From positions 246,555-310,554 of the forward strand of contig NZ_JADR01000005.1 of assembly GCF_000518485.1 (NCBI RefSeq): 64,000 nt of DNA. Direction: 5' to 3'. Shown here in pieces: positions 45,317-54,984 of this stretch. The DNA is from Olleya marilimosa CAM030. Lineage in GTDB: Bacteria; Bacteroidota; Bacteroidia; Flavobacteriales; Flavobacteriaceae. A program made the translations under genes and the position numbers. Position 1 is the first letter of the stretch. Every line of letters begins with the position of its first letter. Below the pieces are notes generated by a model, which was not told where the DNA came from, did no database searches, and worked only from the letters and a program-made list of their open reading frames with translations.

Positions 45317-46390
45317 GTGAAAATATTAGACTGGTACATATTAAAACGTTATCTAATGACTTTTGCGGTCATGCTACTGTTGTTTATACCAATTGGTATT
45401 ACAGTGCATTTAGCAGAAAAAATTGGTAAAATCCTAGAAAACAATGTGCCTTTCGGCGAAGTCATGCAGTACTTGTTAGACTTTACTATTTACTTTGCAC
45501 ATTTACTTTTTCCATTATTTTTATTCTTGTCAGTCATTTGGTTTACATCCAAATTGGCTAACAATACAGAAGTTGTAGCATTTTTAAGTTCTGGTGTATC
45601 TTTTACACGATTTTTAAGACCCTATTTAATAGGAGGTGTAATTGTAGCTTTAATATCCATTGTATTAGGTTTGTATTTGGCACCTAATGCAAGTAAAGGG
45701 TTTAATAACTTTAAATATAAATACCTCTCTGGTAAAAAAGAAATAAATAATACCAATGTACTAAAGCAGATTAATGATAATGATATTATTTATGTCACTA
45801 GCTTTGATACAAAAAATAAAACAGGAGTGAATTTTACTTTAGAGCATTTTGAAGAAGGTAAAATGACTTACAAAATTAGCGCTTCTAACATTAGGTATAT
45901 CGAAGAGGATTCAGCTTACATACTCCGTAACTATTTCAAAAGAACCATCGGAGTTAACGACGATAAGTTAGATATTCAAAGAAAAAAAGATACTATATTC
46001 TCTTTTGATTTAGAAGATTTAACACCTGAGAGTTACATTGCAGAAACCTTAAGGTATGATGAGTTGGTTAGATTTATTGATAGAGAAGAAAAACGAGGCT
46101 CCAAGTATATAGGTCGCTATAAGCTTGCTAAATATCAAAAATGGAGCTTACCAGTTTCAGTATTCATACTTACAATTATTGCAGTAGCTGTATCATCTAG
46201 AAAACGTCGAGGTGGTATGGGTGTTAATTTAGCTTTCGGGATTTGTATAGCTATGATTTTTGTCTTTTTTGATAAGATATTTGGTACACTAGCCTCTCAG
46301 TCTAACTTTTCACCATTGCTAGCAGTTTGGTTTCCTAATATAATTTTTGGGGTTTTAGCTTTTTTCCTGTTACGCAATGCAAAACGATAA
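45317..46390 (+). CDS. LptF/LptG-family permease
   Basis: Starts at GTG 45317, immediately after the tgt stop. 357 residues with N-terminal membrane helices (about 10-30, 50-75, 95-120), a periplasmic jellyroll (about 130-260) and C-terminal helices. The opening KILDWYILKRYLMTF is typical of LptG. The LptBFG transporter extracts lipopolysaccharide from the inner membrane. The partner gene is not in the window. Confidence 0.92.
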   Translation: MKILDWYILKRYLMTFAVMLLLFIPIGITVHLAEKIGKILENNVPFGEVMQYLLDFTIYFAHLLFPLFLFLSVIWFTSKLANNTEVVAFLSSGVSFTRFLRPYLIGGVIVALISIVLGLYLAPNASKGFNNFKYKYLSGKKEINNTNVLKQINDNDIIYVTSFDTKNKTGVNFTLEHFEEGKMTYKISASNIRYIEEDSAYILRNYFKRTIGVNDDKLDIQRKKDTIFSFDLEDLTPESYIAETLRYDELVRFIDREEKRGSKYIGRYKLAKYQKWSLPVSVFILTIIAVAVSSRKRRGGMGVNLAFGICIAMIFVFFDKIFGTLASQSNFSPLLAVWFPNIIFGVLAFFLLRNAKR

Positions 46391-47285
46391 ATTAAAAAAT
46401 TACCTACACTTACATGTCCTAGTTTTTATAGCTGGATTTACTGCTATTATTGGTAAACTAATCACTATTAACGCTGTAAGCTTAGTATGGTATAGGATGT
46501 TAATGGCAACAGTTTTAATGTTTATATATATTAAAGTTGCTAAAGTCGATATTTCAATAACCAAAAAAGCATTTGTTAAATTAGCTATTGCAGGAATAAT
46601 AATAGCATTACATTGGATTACTTTTTTTGGAGCCATTCAAGTTGCTAATGCATCCATAGCACTAGCAATGTTTTCTACAGGAGCTTTTTTTGCATCTTTT
46701 ATAGAGCCTATAATTTATAAACGTAAAATTATAGCCTATGAGATTGTTTTTGGTCTTATCGTTATTTTAGGCGTTTATTTAATTGTTAGAAGCGAGTTTA
46801 AATATATAGACGGAATGATTTTAGGTATTATATCAGCATTTTTGTCTTCATTGTTTGCAGTACTTAATGGTAAATTTCTAGAAGAACATAGTGCAACAAA
46901 AATTTCGTTTTATGAGTTTTTAAGTGGTGTGTTTTTTATATCACTGTATATTTTATGTTTTGGAGAAGGATTTAATCTTAATCACTTTAATATCTCATTG
47001 TCAGATGGTTTGTGGTTATTTGTATTAGCATCGGTTTGTACAGCTTATGCCTTTATTGCATCAGTTTATGTAATGCGATATATTAGTCCTTACACAGTAG
47101 TATTAACGTATAATTTAGAACCTATTTACGGAATAATTTTAGCATTACTATTGTTTCCAGAATCAGAGACCATGTCCTCTTCATTTTATATAGGCGCATT
47201 TATTATTTTAGGTGTCGTATTATTAAATGGAGTACTTAAAAATTTGAAAAAATTCAAAAAAAATAAAATTCAACAAACTAATTGA
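46377..47285 (+). CDS. EamA/DMT-family transporter
   Basis: 302 residues with ten hydrophobic segments arranged as two EamA repeats; the second begins near IDGMILGIISAFLSSLFAVLNG. A polar Lys-rich tail follows. Members export small metabolites. The gene overlaps the preceding permease by 14 bases. Confidence 0.9.
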   Translation: MQNDKLKNYLHLHVLVFIAGFTAIIGKLITINAVSLVWYRMLMATVLMFIYIKVAKVDISITKKAFVKLAIAGIIIALHWITFFGAIQVANASIALAMFSTGAFFASFIEPIIYKRKIIAYEIVFGLIVILGVYLIVRSEFKYIDGMILGIISAFLSSLFAVLNGKFLEEHSATKISFYEFLSGVFFISLYILCFGEGFNLNHFNISLSDGLWLFVLASVCTAYAFIASVYVMRYISPYTVVLTYNLEPIYGIILALLLFPESETMSSSFYIGAFIILGVVLLNGVLKNLKKFKKNKIQQTN

Positions 47286-47353
47286 TTATCAAATTTTAAC
47301 GTTAAAATCTGTGTATTTTAATCATAATCCTAAAATTTGAAGTAAAAAAAATG

Positions 47354-47361
47354 TAATTTTG
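47354..47361 (+). promoter_or_regulatory. -7 box upstream of accA
   Basis: TAATTTTG, then C, 33 bases before the start; no TTG at a normal distance is visible. Confidence 0.45.
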
Positions 47362-47394
47362 CATGCTAACATATAAACAAAACTATCGTTCCCT

Positions 47395-48348
47395 ATGGAA
47401 TATTTAGAATTTGAATTACCAATTAAAGAACTGGAAGAGCAATTAGAAAAGTGTCAAGTTATTGGAGAAGAGAGTGATGTAGATGTGACACAAACTTGCA
47501 AGCAAATTGAAAAAAAGCTTATTGCTACCAAAAAAGATATATACAAAAACCTGACGCCTTGGCAAAGAGTACAAATGTCACGTCATCCAGATAGACCTTA
47601 TACTTTAGATTATATTAAAGCTATTTGTGGAGAGTCGTTTTTAGAACTGCATGGAGACAGAAGTTTTAAAGATGATAAAGCCATGATTGGTGGATTAGGT
47701 AAAATAGGAGACCAAAGCTTTATGTTTATTGGTCAACAAAAAGGATTTAACACAAAAACTAGACAATACCGTAATTTTGGTATGGCTAATCCTGAAGGTT
47801 ACCGTAAAGCTTTAAGATTAATGAAATCTGCCGAAAAGTTTGGTATTCCTGTAGTAACATTATTAGATACTCCTGGAGCTTATCCTGGTTTAGAAGCTGA
47901 AGAGCGTGGACAAGGTGAAGCTATTGCAAGAAATATTTTAGAGATGACACGTTTAAAAGTGCCAATTATTACAATAGTAATAGGTGAAGGTGCTTCTGGT
48001 GGTGCTTTAGGTATTGGTGTTGGAGATAAGATTATGATGTTAGAAAACACATGGTACTCTGTTATTTCTCCAGAATCTTGTTCTTCAATCCTATGGAGAA
48101 GTTGGGAATATAAAGAGCTAGCAGCAGAAGCGTTAAAACTAACTGCTACAGATATGAAAAAAATGAAAATTGTTGACGAAATCATTAAAGAGCCTTTAGG
48201 AGGTGCACATTCTGATAGAGCTACAACTTTTAAATCTGTTACGGAAGCTATTCTTACAGCTTATGATGAGTTTAAAAACTTATCACCAAAAGAATTAGTA
48301 AATAAACGTATAGATAAATATTGTGATATGGGTGTTTTTAAAGGGTAG
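47395..48348 (+). CDS. accA: Acetyl-CoA carboxylase carboxyltransferase subunit alpha
   Basis: 317 residues. It transfers carboxyl from biotin to acetyl-CoA in fatty-acid synthesis, with AccD (not in the window). Visible are the N-terminal helix [54 protein letters not shown] and [15 protein letters not shown], which forms the oxyanion hole. Confidence 0.97.
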   Translation: MEYLEFELPIKELEEQLEKCQVIGEESDVDVTQTCKQIEKKLIATKKDIYKNLTPWQRVQMSRHPDRPYTLDYIKAICGESFLELHGDRSFKDDKAMIGGLGKIGDQSFMFIGQQKGFNTKTRQYRNFGMANPEGYRKALRLMKSAEKFGIPVVTLLDTPGAYPGLEAEERGQGEAIARNILEMTRLKVPIITIVIGEGASGGALGIGVGDKIMMLENTWYSVISPESCSSILWRSWEYKELAAEALKLTATDMKKMKIVDEIIKEPLGGAHSDRATTFKSVTEAILTAYDEFKNLSPKELVNKRIDKYCDMGVFKG

Positions 48349-48376
48349 ACCTTATAAAACCATTTGCTAACAAAAT

Positions 48377-48404
48377 CTGAAGTGTAACGCTTCAGGTTTT
48401 TTTT
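48377..48404 (+). terminator. Terminator after accA
   Basis: CTGAAG and CTTCAG around a seven-base loop, then GG and a T-run. Confidence 0.75.
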
Positions 48405-48446
48405 ATGCTTATTAACAAAAAATCAGACTTATTAACAGTATAAATG

Positions 48447-48476
48447 TTGACTACCTGTTAAGATTGAGTAACTTTG
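48447..48476 (+). promoter_or_regulatory. Promoter of dnaB
   Basis: TTG at 48447-48449, a 19-base spacer and TAACTTTG at 48469-48476. The leader before the ATG is about 120 bases, long for this genome. Confidence 0.75.
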
Positions 48477-48602
48477 TATATCAATATTTCTTAACAATTT
48501 ATTTACTTTCGCTAAGTCAAGAATCAGACGCTATTAACCTGATTTTTAAAAATAATTAATCAATAAATTACCGAGTATTTACTCAAAAATTATAATCAAT
48601 AA

Positions 48603-50138
48603 ATGAAGCAACCCAATCAAATAAAAGGCTATCAAGTTGACAGGAGCACTATTATAAACCTTGAAAAAGGAAAGATTCCACCGCAAGCTTTGGATTTGGA
48701 AGAAGTAGTACTTGGTGCAATGATGATTGACAAAAAAGGGGTTGATGAAGTCATTGATATTTTAAGTGCGGATGCTTTTTATAAAGAAGCGCATCAACAT
48801 ATATTTGAAGCCATATTTATGTTGTTTCAAGAAAGTCAACCTATTGACTTATTAACAGTTTCAACACAATTAAAGACAAATTCAAAATTAGATTTAGCAG
48901 GAGGAGATTTTTACTTGATTTCTTTAACTCAAAAAGTATCCTCTTCTGCCCATATAGAGTTTCACGCTCGTATTATTTTACAAAAATTTATTCAAAGAAG
49001 TTTAATTAAAATTTCTTCAGAAATAATTGAAGAAGCATACGACGAAACACAAGATGTATTTGATCTTTTAGATAAAGCAGAATCTAGGTTATATGAAGTT
49101 ACACAAGGAAACATTAAAAAATCCAGTGAAACTGCACAAGACCTTGTAATTCAGGCCAAGAAAAAAATTGAAGAAATCTCCAAAAAAGAGGGGATGAGTG
49201 GTGTACCATCTGGATTTAATAAACTAGATAAGTTAACATCAGGATGGCAGGATAGCGATTTAATTATTATTGCAGCACGTCCAGGTATGGGTAAAACAGC
49301 TTTTACCTTGACAATGGCACGTAACGTTGCAGTAAATTCTAATATGCCAGTTGCCTTTTTCTCTTTAGAGATGGCATCTGTACAATTAATTACACGTTTA
49401 ATTTCAAGTGAGACTGGATTATCTTCTGAAAAGCTTAGAACCGGAAAACTTGAAAAGCATGAGTGGGAACAATTAAATGTAAAAGTTAAAGCTTTAGAAA
49501 AAGCACCTCTATTTATAGATGACACACCATCATTATCTATATTTGATTTACGTGCAAAAGCTAGACGTTTAGCGTCACAACATGGTATTAGAATGATTAT
49601 GATTGATTACTTGCAGTTAATGACAGCAGCAGGATCTGGTGGTAATCGTGAACAAGAGATATCGACTATTTCACGTAACTTAAAAGCATTAGCAAAAGAG
49701 TTAAGTGTGCCTGTAATAGCACTATCACAGTTATCTCGTGCTGTAGAGACGCGTGGTGGAAGTAAAAGACCACTATTATCCGATTTACGTGAATCTGGAG
49801 CGATTGAGCAGGATGCCGATATTGTAAGTTTTATTTATAGACCAGAATATTATAAAATTGACGAATGGGATGACGAAGAGCGTTCTCCTACAGAAGGTCA
49901 AGGAGAGTTTATTGTCGCAAAACACCGTAATGGTGGTTTAGAAAACATTAGACTTAAGTTTATCGGACATTTAGGTAAGTTTGATAATCTAGATGATTTT
50001 GACACACCATTTGGGCAAGAATTTCATAGTAAGATGAATGCTGCAGCAAATGATAATACATTTGCACCAGATAATTTCCCGTCAGCTAGTGATGCTTTTG
50101 GTGCACCAGAAGAGGATGATAGCGACGTGCCTTTTTAA
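48603..50138 (+). CDS. dnaB: Replicative DNA helicase
   Basis: 511 residues. The N-terminal DnaB domain (about 25-130, PPQALDLEEVVLGAMMID), a linker and the RecA-like ATPase follow: Walker A ARPGMGKTAFT near 222, FFSLEMAS, Walker B MIMIDYLQLM, ALSQLSRAVE and the arginine-finger region SDLRESGAIEQDADIV. No intein is present. It unwinds DNA at the replication fork. Confidence 0.98.
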   Translation: MKQPNQIKGYQVDRSTIINLEKGKIPPQALDLEEVVLGAMMIDKKGVDEVIDILSADAFYKEAHQHIFEAIFMLFQESQPIDLLTVSTQLKTNSKLDLAGGDFYLISLTQKVSSSAHIEFHARIILQKFIQRSLIKISSEIIEEAYDETQDVFDLLDKAESRLYEVTQGNIKKSSETAQDLVIQAKKKIEEISKKEGMSGVPSGFNKLDKLTSGWQDSDLIIIAARPGMGKTAFTLTMARNVAVNSNMPVAFFSLEMASVQLITRLISSETGLSSEKLRTGKLEKHEWEQLNVKVKALEKAPLFIDDTPSLSIFDLRAKARRLASQHGIRMIMIDYLQLMTAAGSGGNREQEISTISRNLKALAKELSVPVIALSQLSRAVETRGGSKRPLLSDLRESGAIEQDADIVSFIYRPEYYKIDEWDDEERSPTEGQGEFIVAKHRNGGLENIRLKFIGHLGKFDNLDDFDTPFGQEFHSKMNAAANDNTFAPDNFPSASDAFGAPEEDDSDVPF

Positions 50139-50156
50139 TATTAAGCAACTATTTAA

Positions 50157-51191
50157 ATGGATAAAATAAAAACAACTAACTACCTACTTTTAATAATAGT
50201 AATACCAATAATTTTTTACCTATTAAAAGTACTGTCATTTATATTTGTGCCTCTTGTTTTTTCAATGTTTATAGCATTGTTATTTTTACCATTAATGCGT
50301 TTTTTACGTAAACGTAAACTACCAAAAGCAGTTAGCGTTTTTATTGTATTGTTAGTAATAGCTTTGGGTGTAAAGCTTGGAGTAGAATTAGTAAAGCTAT
50401 CAAGTAGAGAAATTTTAGCATCAGATTCTCAATTTTTTGCTAAAGCAGAAACAAAAATAAACACACTAGTTGATAATGTCGAAGCCTTTTTTGGCGTAGA
50501 AAAAGTAGAAGGAAGCAGGTCATTAACTAGATTAGTTAATAAAGAAGCCTTATTAGATAATTTATCACCTACGTTAAGTTTTATAAGTAAGTTTTTAACT
50601 GCTTTATTAATGACAACCTTTTTTGTTGTTTTATGGTTAGCAGAGTCTATTAATGTGGAAAAACTAATAAATAGGACCATTCTACGAAAAAAACATACCT
50701 CCATAAAAACCTTTATGAAAATTGAAAAAGACCTAATTAAATTTATTAAAGTAAAGTTTTTAGTTAGTTTTTTAACAGGAGTTTTTACAGGTTTAGCATG
50801 TTACTTTTTTGAGGTTAGTTTCCCGATTTTCTGGGGACTATTTGCTTTTTTAATTAATTTTGTTCAGATGGTAGGTTCATTTATTACTGTCATTTTGCTA
50901 TCTATATTTGCATTTGTCGAGTTAGAAACCTCTAGTAAACTACTATTTTTTATTCTTTCAATTACTGGGACACAAGTCTTATATGGTAGTATTTTAGAGC
51001 CTATATTTATGGGTAAATCTTTTTCTATCAATGTCATTGCTGTTTTAGTAATGTTAATGTTTTGGGGTTATATTTGGGGAATTCCAGGTTTAATTATGGC
51101 AATTCCAATAACAGTATTTCTTAAAATTATATTCGAACAATTTCCTAGAACAAAAATTATTTCAGAGTTACTCTCAGGTTCGTCTAGTTAA
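50157..51191 (+). CDS. AI-2E family transporter (PerM-like)
   Basis: 344 residues with N-terminal helices, a soluble segment (about 75-140) and C-terminal helices including FWGLFAFLINFVQMVGS, the conserved family region. Members are named for a possible autoinducer-2 export role, but sodium/proton antiport has also been reported. It follows dnaB by 18 bases. Confidence 0.9.
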   Translation: MDKIKTTNYLLLIIVIPIIFYLLKVLSFIFVPLVFSMFIALLFLPLMRFLRKRKLPKAVSVFIVLLVIALGVKLGVELVKLSSREILASDSQFFAKAETKINTLVDNVEAFFGVEKVEGSRSLTRLVNKEALLDNLSPTLSFISKFLTALLMTTFFVVLWLAESINVEKLINRTILRKKHTSIKTFMKIEKDLIKFIKVKFLVSFLTGVFTGLACYFFEVSFPIFWGLFAFLINFVQMVGSFITVILLSIFAFVELETSSKLLFFILSITGTQVLYGSILEPIFMGKSFSINVIAVLVMLMFWGYIWGIPGLIMAIPITVFLKIIFEQFPRTKIISELLSGSSS

Positions 51192-51259
51192 TTTAATACT
51201 AATCCTTTTATAACAGTAGCTTTTTTAAGTATCTTTCAAGTTATAAAAACATGTTTTAA

Positions 51260-52519
51260 ATGAGAAAATTTGCAGTATTTCTAATTCTTTTTCTGTTTGT
51301 TTCAAAAGGTTTTGCATCCTACATCTTAATACCTATGGATGCAGATACTCAAAAAAATCATTTAAAAGCATACGGAATTACTTACTGGAGCCTAGAAAAA
51401 GACGTTAAAGTTAAGTGGCTACTTAATTACAGAGGTGGTTCTTTTTTATTACCTGATAGCGAGGCAATCCAACGTGAGTGTAAAATTAGAGGAGTTAGTT
51501 TCGAAATTATTTCTGACACAAAAACCGAACAAATTTTAAAAGAAATAGCAAGTCCAAGTAAAAATATGGAAGCTGTGGTCTTAGAAAAAGCACCTAAAAT
51601 AGCGGTTTATACTCCACAAGGTAAGCTTCCATGGGACGATGCAGTAACCATGGTTTTAAGTTATGCTGAAATTCCTTACGAAACCATATATGATGAAGAG
51701 GTTTTAAAAGATGAGTTGTTGTTATACGATTGGTTGCACCTTCACCACGAAGATTTTACTGGTCAATACGGAAAATTTTATGGTAGGTACCGACAAGCAG
51801 CTTGGTACATACAAGAAAAAAAGGATGCAGAAGCATTAGCCACTAAACTAGGTTACACAAAAGTATCCGAAGAGAAACGAGATGTTTCACTTAAAATTAG
51901 AGATTACGTCGTAGGTGGTGGCTTTATGTTTGCCATGTGTAGCGCTACTGAAAGTTTTGATATTGCATTATCGGCAGATGGTATTGATATTTGCGAGCCA
52001 ATGTTTGATGGAGATGCAAGTGATGGAAATTATCAAGCAAAAATTGACTTTGATAAAACCTTTGCTTTTAAAGATTATACTTTAGAGCGTAGTCCTTTAG
52101 TATACGAATTTTCTAGTATAGACATGACCATGAAACGCAAAATCCCTAAAGAGACAGATTATTTTTCATTAATGGATTTTTCAGCAAAATGGGACCCAAT
52201 TCCTACTATGTTATGTCAAAATCATACAGCTTTGGTTAAAGGTTTTATGGGACAAACCACCTCTTTTACCAGAGACCAAATTAAATCTAATGTTTTAATT
52301 ATGGGAGAAAACAAAACTAATGGAGAAGCTAAATACATCCATGGTATAAAAGGTAAGGGGTTTTTTACTTTTTACGGTGGACACGACCCAGAAGATTATA
52401 CGCATCAAGTAGGTGATCCAAAAACCGAATTATCTTTACATCCAACATCACCTGGTTATAGACTTATTTTAAACAATGTCTTATTTCCTGCAGCTAAAAA
52501 GAAAAAGCAGAAGACTTAA
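51260..52519 (+). CDS. Exported class I amidotransferase-like (ThuA-like) protein
   Basis: 419 residues with a signal peptide (KFAVFLILFLFVSKGFAS). The central part has a class I glutaminase-like layout: KIAVYTPQGKLPWDDAV, an IPYETIYDEEV segment, VGGGFMFAMCSATESFD with Cys at the nucleophile-elbow position, and FFTFYGGHDPEDYTH, where His could complete the pair. Relatives are sometimes labelled asparagine synthetase B, but I see no ATP-pyrophosphatase domain and the protein is exported, so that name is doubtful. Substrate unknown. Confidence 0.75.
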   Translation: MRKFAVFLILFLFVSKGFASYILIPMDADTQKNHLKAYGITYWSLEKDVKVKWLLNYRGGSFLLPDSEAIQRECKIRGVSFEIISDTKTEQILKEIASPSKNMEAVVLEKAPKIAVYTPQGKLPWDDAVTMVLSYAEIPYETIYDEEVLKDELLLYDWLHLHHEDFTGQYGKFYGRYRQAAWYIQEKKDAEALATKLGYTKVSEEKRDVSLKIRDYVVGGGFMFAMCSATESFDIALSADGIDICEPMFDGDASDGNYQAKIDFDKTFAFKDYTLERSPLVYEFSSIDMTMKRKIPKETDYFSLMDFSAKWDPIPTMLCQNHTALVKGFMGQTTSFTRDQIKSNVLIMGENKTNGEAKYIHGIKGKGFFTFYGGHDPEDYTHQVGDPKTELSLHPTSPGYRLILNNVLFPAAKKKKQKT

Positions 52520-52520
52520 T

Positions 52521-54221
52521 ATGAAAAATTTTGTATTCTGGATTTTTATTTTATGTTATCAAGTCAATGTCTCACAGACAGATAGTATAATAAAATTTGG
52601 TCAAGATTTAATTTATAAAAATAATTTAGATCAAGCTGTAGATTTTTACCAAAAGCATTTAATTAACCCTAGAAGTAAAAAACAAGAAGTAAACCTACTT
52701 CTTGGACTAGCGGATGTCTATAAATTAAAATTGGACTATAAAAATGCTAATGATAATTACATTAAGTCCTTTAATGTTATAAAAAAATTAAAAGATAAAC
52801 AGTTAGAATTTTTATATTACGTTAAAATAGCAGAGTTTTTTAGGAAAAGAGCTAAGCATAATGAAGCTATACAACAATTGAATAAAGCGTCTGTTATTTT
52901 AAAAGACACTATAATTCAAGATCGTTTATTAGTTCAATATTTTAATCGTAAAGCAGCACTTTTTACAGAGTATTATAACATAAATGACTCAACACTCTAT
53001 TACTCTAATAAATCTTTAAACCTTGCTAAAAAAATAAACGACAAGGATGGTATCTTTTATTCTCTATTAGAGATATCTGGAGTTTATGAGCGTAAAAAAG
53101 ACTACAACACATCCATACAATATATAGAAGAGTTAATTGATTTTTCAAAACAAAATAATATGCACCAACAAGAGGCGGATGCATATATAAGCTATATTAT
53201 GGCTCTGGCCAGAAGCAATCAATTAAATAAAGCTCTGGCTGCAGCTTTATATGCTGCAGATTTTTCAAAAAACAATAATTTTTTATACAACCAAATTATT
53301 TTTTTGGATAATATTCAAAACTTATATTTTAGATTAAATGATACAGAAAAAGCTTATCAATATTTAAAACAACGATTAGAATTAACAACTAAGTATAACG
53401 AAATAAAAAAGGAAGAATTAGTAATAAATTTAGAAACTCAATATAAACTAGCAGATAAAGAGAACCAAATTAAGATTAATAATCTTGAAATTATCAATCA
53501 AAAAAAAGCGTTAGCCTCTAATAAGGTAAACCTATATATTGCATTAGTATTAATTGTATTTGTAATAGGAGTAGCATTATTAATTGCTTTTTTATTAAAG
53601 AGATCACGAAATAGTAATAAGCAACTACAATTACTGTCTAAAGAAAATGAGTTTTTGTTAAGTGAAGCCAATCATAGGATTAATAACAATTTACAATTGG
53701 TTGTTATACTAATCACAAATCAACTTAAAAAAGCGTCAGAAGCTGAAGGAATTCAGCTTAAAAATATACTAACTAAAGTTGAGGCAATTTCAACGTTACA
53801 CAAACATTTGTATAAAAATGATGATAAAAGAAGTGTAGATATTTCTAGTTACTTAAGGGATGTTAAGGTTAGTTTTTTTGATGTGTTTAAAGAAAATGAT
53901 ATTAGCACTAATTTTGATATTACATCATTCAAAATTAATACAGATCAAGCTATGTATTTAGGACTATTATTAACAGAGCTGTTGATTAATTCTATTAAAC
54001 ATGCCTTTAAACAACAAGATTATAAGGTCATAGATTTTACATTAAGGTTAAATAATGGGTTGTTATTATTTAGGTATAGTGATAACGGAATATCTGTTAG
54101 AGATAAATTTATTAAACCAAAATTAGTAGATAAAATATGTCGTCAACTAGAAATGAATTATGATATAAGTACAGATAATGGTTTTACCTTTTCAATGTCT
54201 AAAAAAATAAATGATGAATAA
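52521..54221 (+). CDS. TPR sensor histidine kinase (HisKA_2/HWE type)
   Basis: Start ATG 52521, where a signal peptide begins (KNFVFWIFILCYQ). About eight TPR-like helical pairs (30-310) lie in the periplasm, then a coiled-coil, one membrane helix (about 332-352) and the kinase. The phospho-acceptor is His385 in EANHRINNNLQ, typical of the HisKA_2 group. The ATPase domain has LLTELLINSIKHAF (N box) and FRYSDNG (G1). Overlap with the response-regulator gene shows the two work as a pair. Confidence 0.92.
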   Translation: MKNFVFWIFILCYQVNVSQTDSIIKFGQDLIYKNNLDQAVDFYQKHLINPRSKKQEVNLLLGLADVYKLKLDYKNANDNYIKSFNVIKKLKDKQLEFLYYVKIAEFFRKRAKHNEAIQQLNKASVILKDTIIQDRLLVQYFNRKAALFTEYYNINDSTLYYSNKSLNLAKKINDKDGIFYSLLEISGVYERKKDYNTSIQYIEELIDFSKQNNMHQQEADAYISYIMALARSNQLNKALAAALYAADFSKNNNFLYNQIIFLDNIQNLYFRLNDTEKAYQYLKQRLELTTKYNEIKKEELVINLETQYKLADKENQIKINNLEIINQKKALASNKVNLYIALVLIVFVIGVALLIAFLLKRSRNSNKQLQLLSKENEFLLSEANHRINNNLQLVVILITNQLKKASEAEGIQLKNILTKVEAISTLHKHLYKNDDKRSVDISSYLRDVKVSFFDVFKENDISTNFDITSFKINTDQAMYLGLLLTELLINSIKHAFKQQDYKVIDFTLRLNNGLLLFRYSDNGISVRDKFIKPKLVDKICRQLEMNYDISTDNGFTFSMSKKINDE

Positions 54222-54882
54222 GTTATACGATACAAAAATTCTAATTGTAGAGGATGAGATTATTATAGCGGATTATATTGAAGAATTATTGCTTGAAGAA
54301 AATTTTAAACATATTACAATCGCTAATAACAAGGAAACTGCACTAATTAAAATGACTTCATTCTTACCTGATATTATATTAATGGATATAAATTTAAAAG
54401 GAGAAAATGAAGGAATATCGTTAGCTAAATCTAAAAATAACAACGCAACAGTTGTTTTTATTACAGGTCAACATGATTTAGTATTAATGAATGAAGCACT
54501 AAAATCTAATCCAGCAGCTTACTTAACTAAACCAATTAAAAGGCTGGACCTTTTAGCGACCATAAATTTAGCGATTTACAAAAAGCAATCGCAAATCTTT
54601 CAATTTAAAGATGGATACGATATTGTTAATTTAAACTTTTCGGATATAAGATATTTTGTTGCAGAAGGTAATTATGTAAATATTTATACCCTAACTAAAA
54701 GATTTACTATTAGACAATCATTAATGGCTGTTATGGATAAACTTCCTACAGATAGATTTAAACAAACGCATCGCTCTTATATAGTAAACAAAAATAAGAT
54801 AGAACGCGTCACTTCAAACGCAGTAGTTATAAATGGTTTGGATATTCCATTATCAAGGACGTATGCTAAACAATTTAAATAG
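54211..54882 (+). CDS. LytTR-family response regulator
   Basis: 223 residues. The receiver domain (5-120) has acidic pair VEDEIIIAD, phospho-acceptor Asp59 in ILMDINLKG, Thr/Ser in FITGQHD and Lys in YLTKPIKR. The LytTR DNA-binding domain follows (about 135-223: YFVAEGNYVNIYT, FKQTHRSYIVNKNKI, PLSRTYAKQ). Two ATGs (54211, 54214) lie in the kinase gene's end; either could be used. Targets are unknown; the secreted protein gene 100 bases downstream is a candidate. Confidence 0.94.
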   Translation: MMNKLYDTKILIVEDEIIIADYIEELLLEENFKHITIANNKETALIKMTSFLPDIILMDINLKGENEGISLAKSKNNNATVVFITGQHDLVLMNEALKSNPAAYLTKPIKRLDLLATINLAIYKKQSQIFQFKDGYDIVNLNFSDIRYFVAEGNYVNIYTLTKRFTIRQSLMAVMDKLPTDRFKQTHRSYIVNKNKIERVTSNAVVINGLDIPLSRTYAKQFK

Positions 54883-54943
54883 CAGTTTACATACAAAGTG
54901 ATGCGCTTTGTCCCTTAATAATAATACATAATAGATTAAAAGT

Positions 54944-54951
54944 TAGTTTTG
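54944..54951 (+). promoter_or_regulatory. -7 box upstream of the LamG protein gene
   Basis: TAGTTTTG fits the consensus and lies 33 bases before ATG 54985; a -33 TTG is missing, as expected if a response regulator activates it. Confidence 0.45.
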
Positions 54952-54984
54952 GCATCCTTAACAAATCTATCTAATCTATTATTT

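Noticed and set aside
54893..54911. ACAAAG/CTTTGT hairpin after the LytTR gene as a terminator
   Set aside because: The stem is short and AT-rich and no T-run follows.
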